Translations under genes and position numbers: made by a program
Assembly (NCBI GenBank): GCA_910586705.1
Contig: CAJUJK010000044.1
Location: 1-16,205, forward strand
Length of the DNA stretch: 16,205 bases
Direction of reading: 5' to 3'
DNA from: an uncultured Lachnospiraceae bacterium
GTDB lineage: Bacteria > Bacillota > Clostridia > Lachnospirales > Lachnospiraceae
In this document: piece after piece, positions 15,380 to 16,205 of the stretch
Layout: each line of letters begins with the position of its first letter
Numbering within the stretch: position 1 is the first letter of the stretch
Notes under the pieces: generated by a model
Database searches by the model: none
Told to the model about the DNA's origin: nothing
The model's input: the letters and a program-made list of their open reading frames with translations, nothing else

Positions 15380-15408
15380 TTTATACAAAAAAACAGAAAC
15401 TATGTCAA
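15380..15408 (-). promoter_or_regulatory. Sigma-A promoter of the toxIN module
   Basis: On the minus strand TTGACA (15403-15408) and TATAAA (15380-15385) are separated by exactly 17 nt. This is the best promoter in the window and points into the antitoxin repeats. Strong constitutive transcription is what type III antitoxins need. Confidence 0.88.
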
Positions 15409-15416
15409 GAAATTTC

Positions 15417-15442
15417 TATGACATTTAGTATAAAATGTCATA
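15417..15442. repeat. 10-bp perfect palindrome upstream of the toxIN promoter
   Basis: Arms TATGACATTT (15417-15426) and its exact complement (15433-15442) flank a 6-nt centre. It lies 8 nt upstream of the -35 box of toxIN and downstream of the TnpV gene. It may be a repressor or activator operator, or a weak terminator for the TnpV transcript (AT-rich, no long U-run). The structure is certain; the role is inference. Confidence 0.5.
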
Positions 15443-15462
15443 AATATATCTTAAAACACTCC

Positions 15463-15828
15463 CTATTGATACACAACCTCCCGAATCACCACTTCCTCCG
15501 CCATAGCCCTCAGCGCATTGACCTTCTGCACCCAAGCCATCTGATCTGCGGCTTTGAGTGCCTCATCAACACCCTGCCTCTCCATCATCTGCCTGAGCAG
15601 GCATTCCACTTCTTCCTCCGCCTGCCTGTCGATCTCCCGAAGATGCGCCGTCAGCTTTCCCAGCAGGAGCATTGAAGTGTATGTTCCGTGCCGATGTTCC
15701 CGCAGGAAGTTCTCCCGCATCATCCCGTACCTTCCGATCATCTCCTTCGGGTCCCCATCTGCCTCGTCATCCAAGATAAGGTTGGGTATCAGATAATCCC
15801 CTTCGACTCTGTATGTGATATCCGTCAT
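15463..15828 (-). CDS. tnpV: TnpV-family transposon-encoded protein, 121 aa
   Basis: The sequence follows the TnpV family throughout: an opening ITYRVEGDYLIPNL, then GRYGMMRENFLREHR, a LLLGKLTAHLREIDRQA helix, and an ending near VRAMAEEVVIREVVYQ-like residues. TnpV is an accessory protein found in Tn4451/TnpX-type and other clostridial mobile elements; its biochemical role is not established. I start it at ATG 15826-15828 (protein MTDITYR) because AGGAGG lies 7 nt upstream; an in-frame ATG 33 nt earlier has no such site. The gene is visibly GC-richer than the defence-like cluster to its left, which suggests a different origin. No TnpX/TndX recombinase is in the window. Confidence 0.85.
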   Translation of the reverse strand: MTDITYRVEGDYLIPNLILDDEADGDPKEMIGRYGMMRENFLREHRHGTYTSMLLLGKLTAHLREIDRQAEEEVECLLRQMMERQGVDEALKAADQMAWVQKVNALRAMAEEVVIREVVYQ

Positions 15829-15901
15829 CGTTCTTCCTCCTTCTTCTCTCATCCATTTCATAGATAGTCAGTTTATAGAGCAGATTTATTGTCCCTTTTC
15901 C

Positions 15902-16081
15902 CTAAAGGTGTTCCAAGCCATTCACGCTCAAAAGCTTACCAGCGGAAAAAGGAATATCTTCTCTGTCGCTCCCGCTCATTCGAAAAGTGAGATAAGGTTT
16001 GCAACACAGTCCCCGTCTGTTTTCGGTTACCAGCCACATGGTCTTATTTTTTGCCATGCGGCATTTTGTACCATTTTCCAT
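15902..16081 (-). CDS. Possible small ORF (59 aa) between TnpV and tRNA-Asn
   Basis: The frame begins MENGTKCRMAKNKTMWLVTE and includes ENRRGLCCKPYLTF and DIPFSAGKLLSVNGLEHL; it is protein-like in composition but I cannot assign a family. Internal ATGs at codons 9 and 15 are alternative starts. None of the starts has a clear ribosome binding site, so it may be the remnant of a longer gene or non-coding. It occupies most of the roughly 290 bases between the TnpV gene and the tRNA terminator; nothing else was seen there. Confidence 0.3.
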   Translation of the reverse strand: MENGTKCRMAKNKTMWLVTENRRGLCCKPYLTFRMSGSDREDIPFSAGKLLSVNGLEHL

Positions 16082-16116
16082 AAAAATGTTGCTTTGCTTT
16101 TCGTTTTTTCTAGGAG

Positions 16117-16153
16117 ATAAAAAATCCCGTAAACATAGACGTTTACGGGATTT
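16117..16153 (-). terminator. Intrinsic terminator of the tRNA-Asn transcript
   Basis: A perfect 13-bp stem (16122-16134 with 16141-16153) with a 6-nt loop is followed on the minus strand by a T-run (ATTTTTTATC). It lies 8 nt past the tRNA 3' end. Flanking A- and T-runs on both sides could also make it work for plus-strand transcription. Confidence 0.85.
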
Positions 16154-16161
16154 CTAATCAG

Positions 16162-16205
16162 CTCCCCGAGTAGGGCTCGAACCTACAACCCCGCGGTTAA
16201 CAGCC
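16162..16205 (-). tRNA. tRNA-Asn (anticodon GTT), 3' part; 5' part lies beyond the window
   Basis: Reading the minus strand from the window edge gives the anticodon loop CTGTTAA (GTT at 16199-16201), a variable region, a canonical 17-nt T-arm with GTTCGAGCC, the 7-nt 3' acceptor strand TCGGGGA and the discriminator G at 16162. No CCA is encoded. Its 3' end faces the mobile-type genes, so it is a candidate integration site. Confidence 0.92.

Noticed and set aside
15815..16120. Plus-strand 101-codon frame opposite the TnpV/tRNA spacer
   Set aside because: It overlaps the TnpV ribosome binding site and start and runs into the tRNA terminator; the composition is unconvincing and no ribosome binding site is seen.

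Overview
The window looks like the end of a mobile genetic element in the chromosome of a low-GC Gram-positive anaerobe, most likely a gut Clostridia (Lachnospiraceae/Oscillospiraceae type). The grounds are AT-rich coding sequence, clear AGGAGG-type ribosome binding sites, a TnpV-family protein typical of Clostridia transposons, and a mobilisation-like GC-rich segment at the left end. All genes I can support are on the minus strand, so the transcriptional order runs from high to low coordinates.

Right end (15.4-16.2 kb): the 3' half of a tRNA-Asn(GTT), its intrinsic terminator, a doubtful 59-codon ORF, and a TnpV-family protein. The tRNA 3' end points into the window, which fits (but does not prove) a tRNA-end integration site.

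Next (14.6-15.4 kb) is a complete type III toxin-antitoxin module of the ToxIN/AbiQ type. It has a consensus sigma-A promoter, three tandem 34-nt repeats encoding the antitoxin RNA, a leaky-looking terminator hairpin, and the ToxN-like endoribonuclease gene.

The bulk (0.6-14.5 kb) is one compact eight-gene cluster, with overlaps or short gaps except for one 196-nt gap. In order it encodes: an SF1 UvrD-like helicase with a NERD-like N-terminus; a DrmA-like SF2 helicase with Cys-rich inserts; a DrmB-like DUF1998 zinc protein; a NERD nuclease-UvrD helicase fusion; a Dam-type (D12 class) adenine methyltransferase; a GHKL ATPase; a 288-aa protein I do not recognise; and a DUF6339-like protein with a very acidic linker. 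DrmA plus DrmB is the shared core of DISARM anti-phage systems. The usual partners DrmC (PLD nuclease) and DrmD/DrmE are not here; instead there are two UvrD-type helicases, an intact NERD nuclease, a Dam methylase and a GHKL ATPase. I read this as a DISARM-related helicase/methylase/ATPase defence system, in which the methylase would mark self DNA and the helicase-nuclease proteins would act on unmarked DNA. This is inference from domains and gene order.

Left end (1-0.53 kb): an orphan HigA-like antitoxin gene whose best ribosome binding site and ATG are out of frame with the body of the protein (probable frameshift), followed by a GC-rich inverted-repeat segment resembling an oriT/mobilisation region. 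Positions 1-240 hold no gene that I can support.
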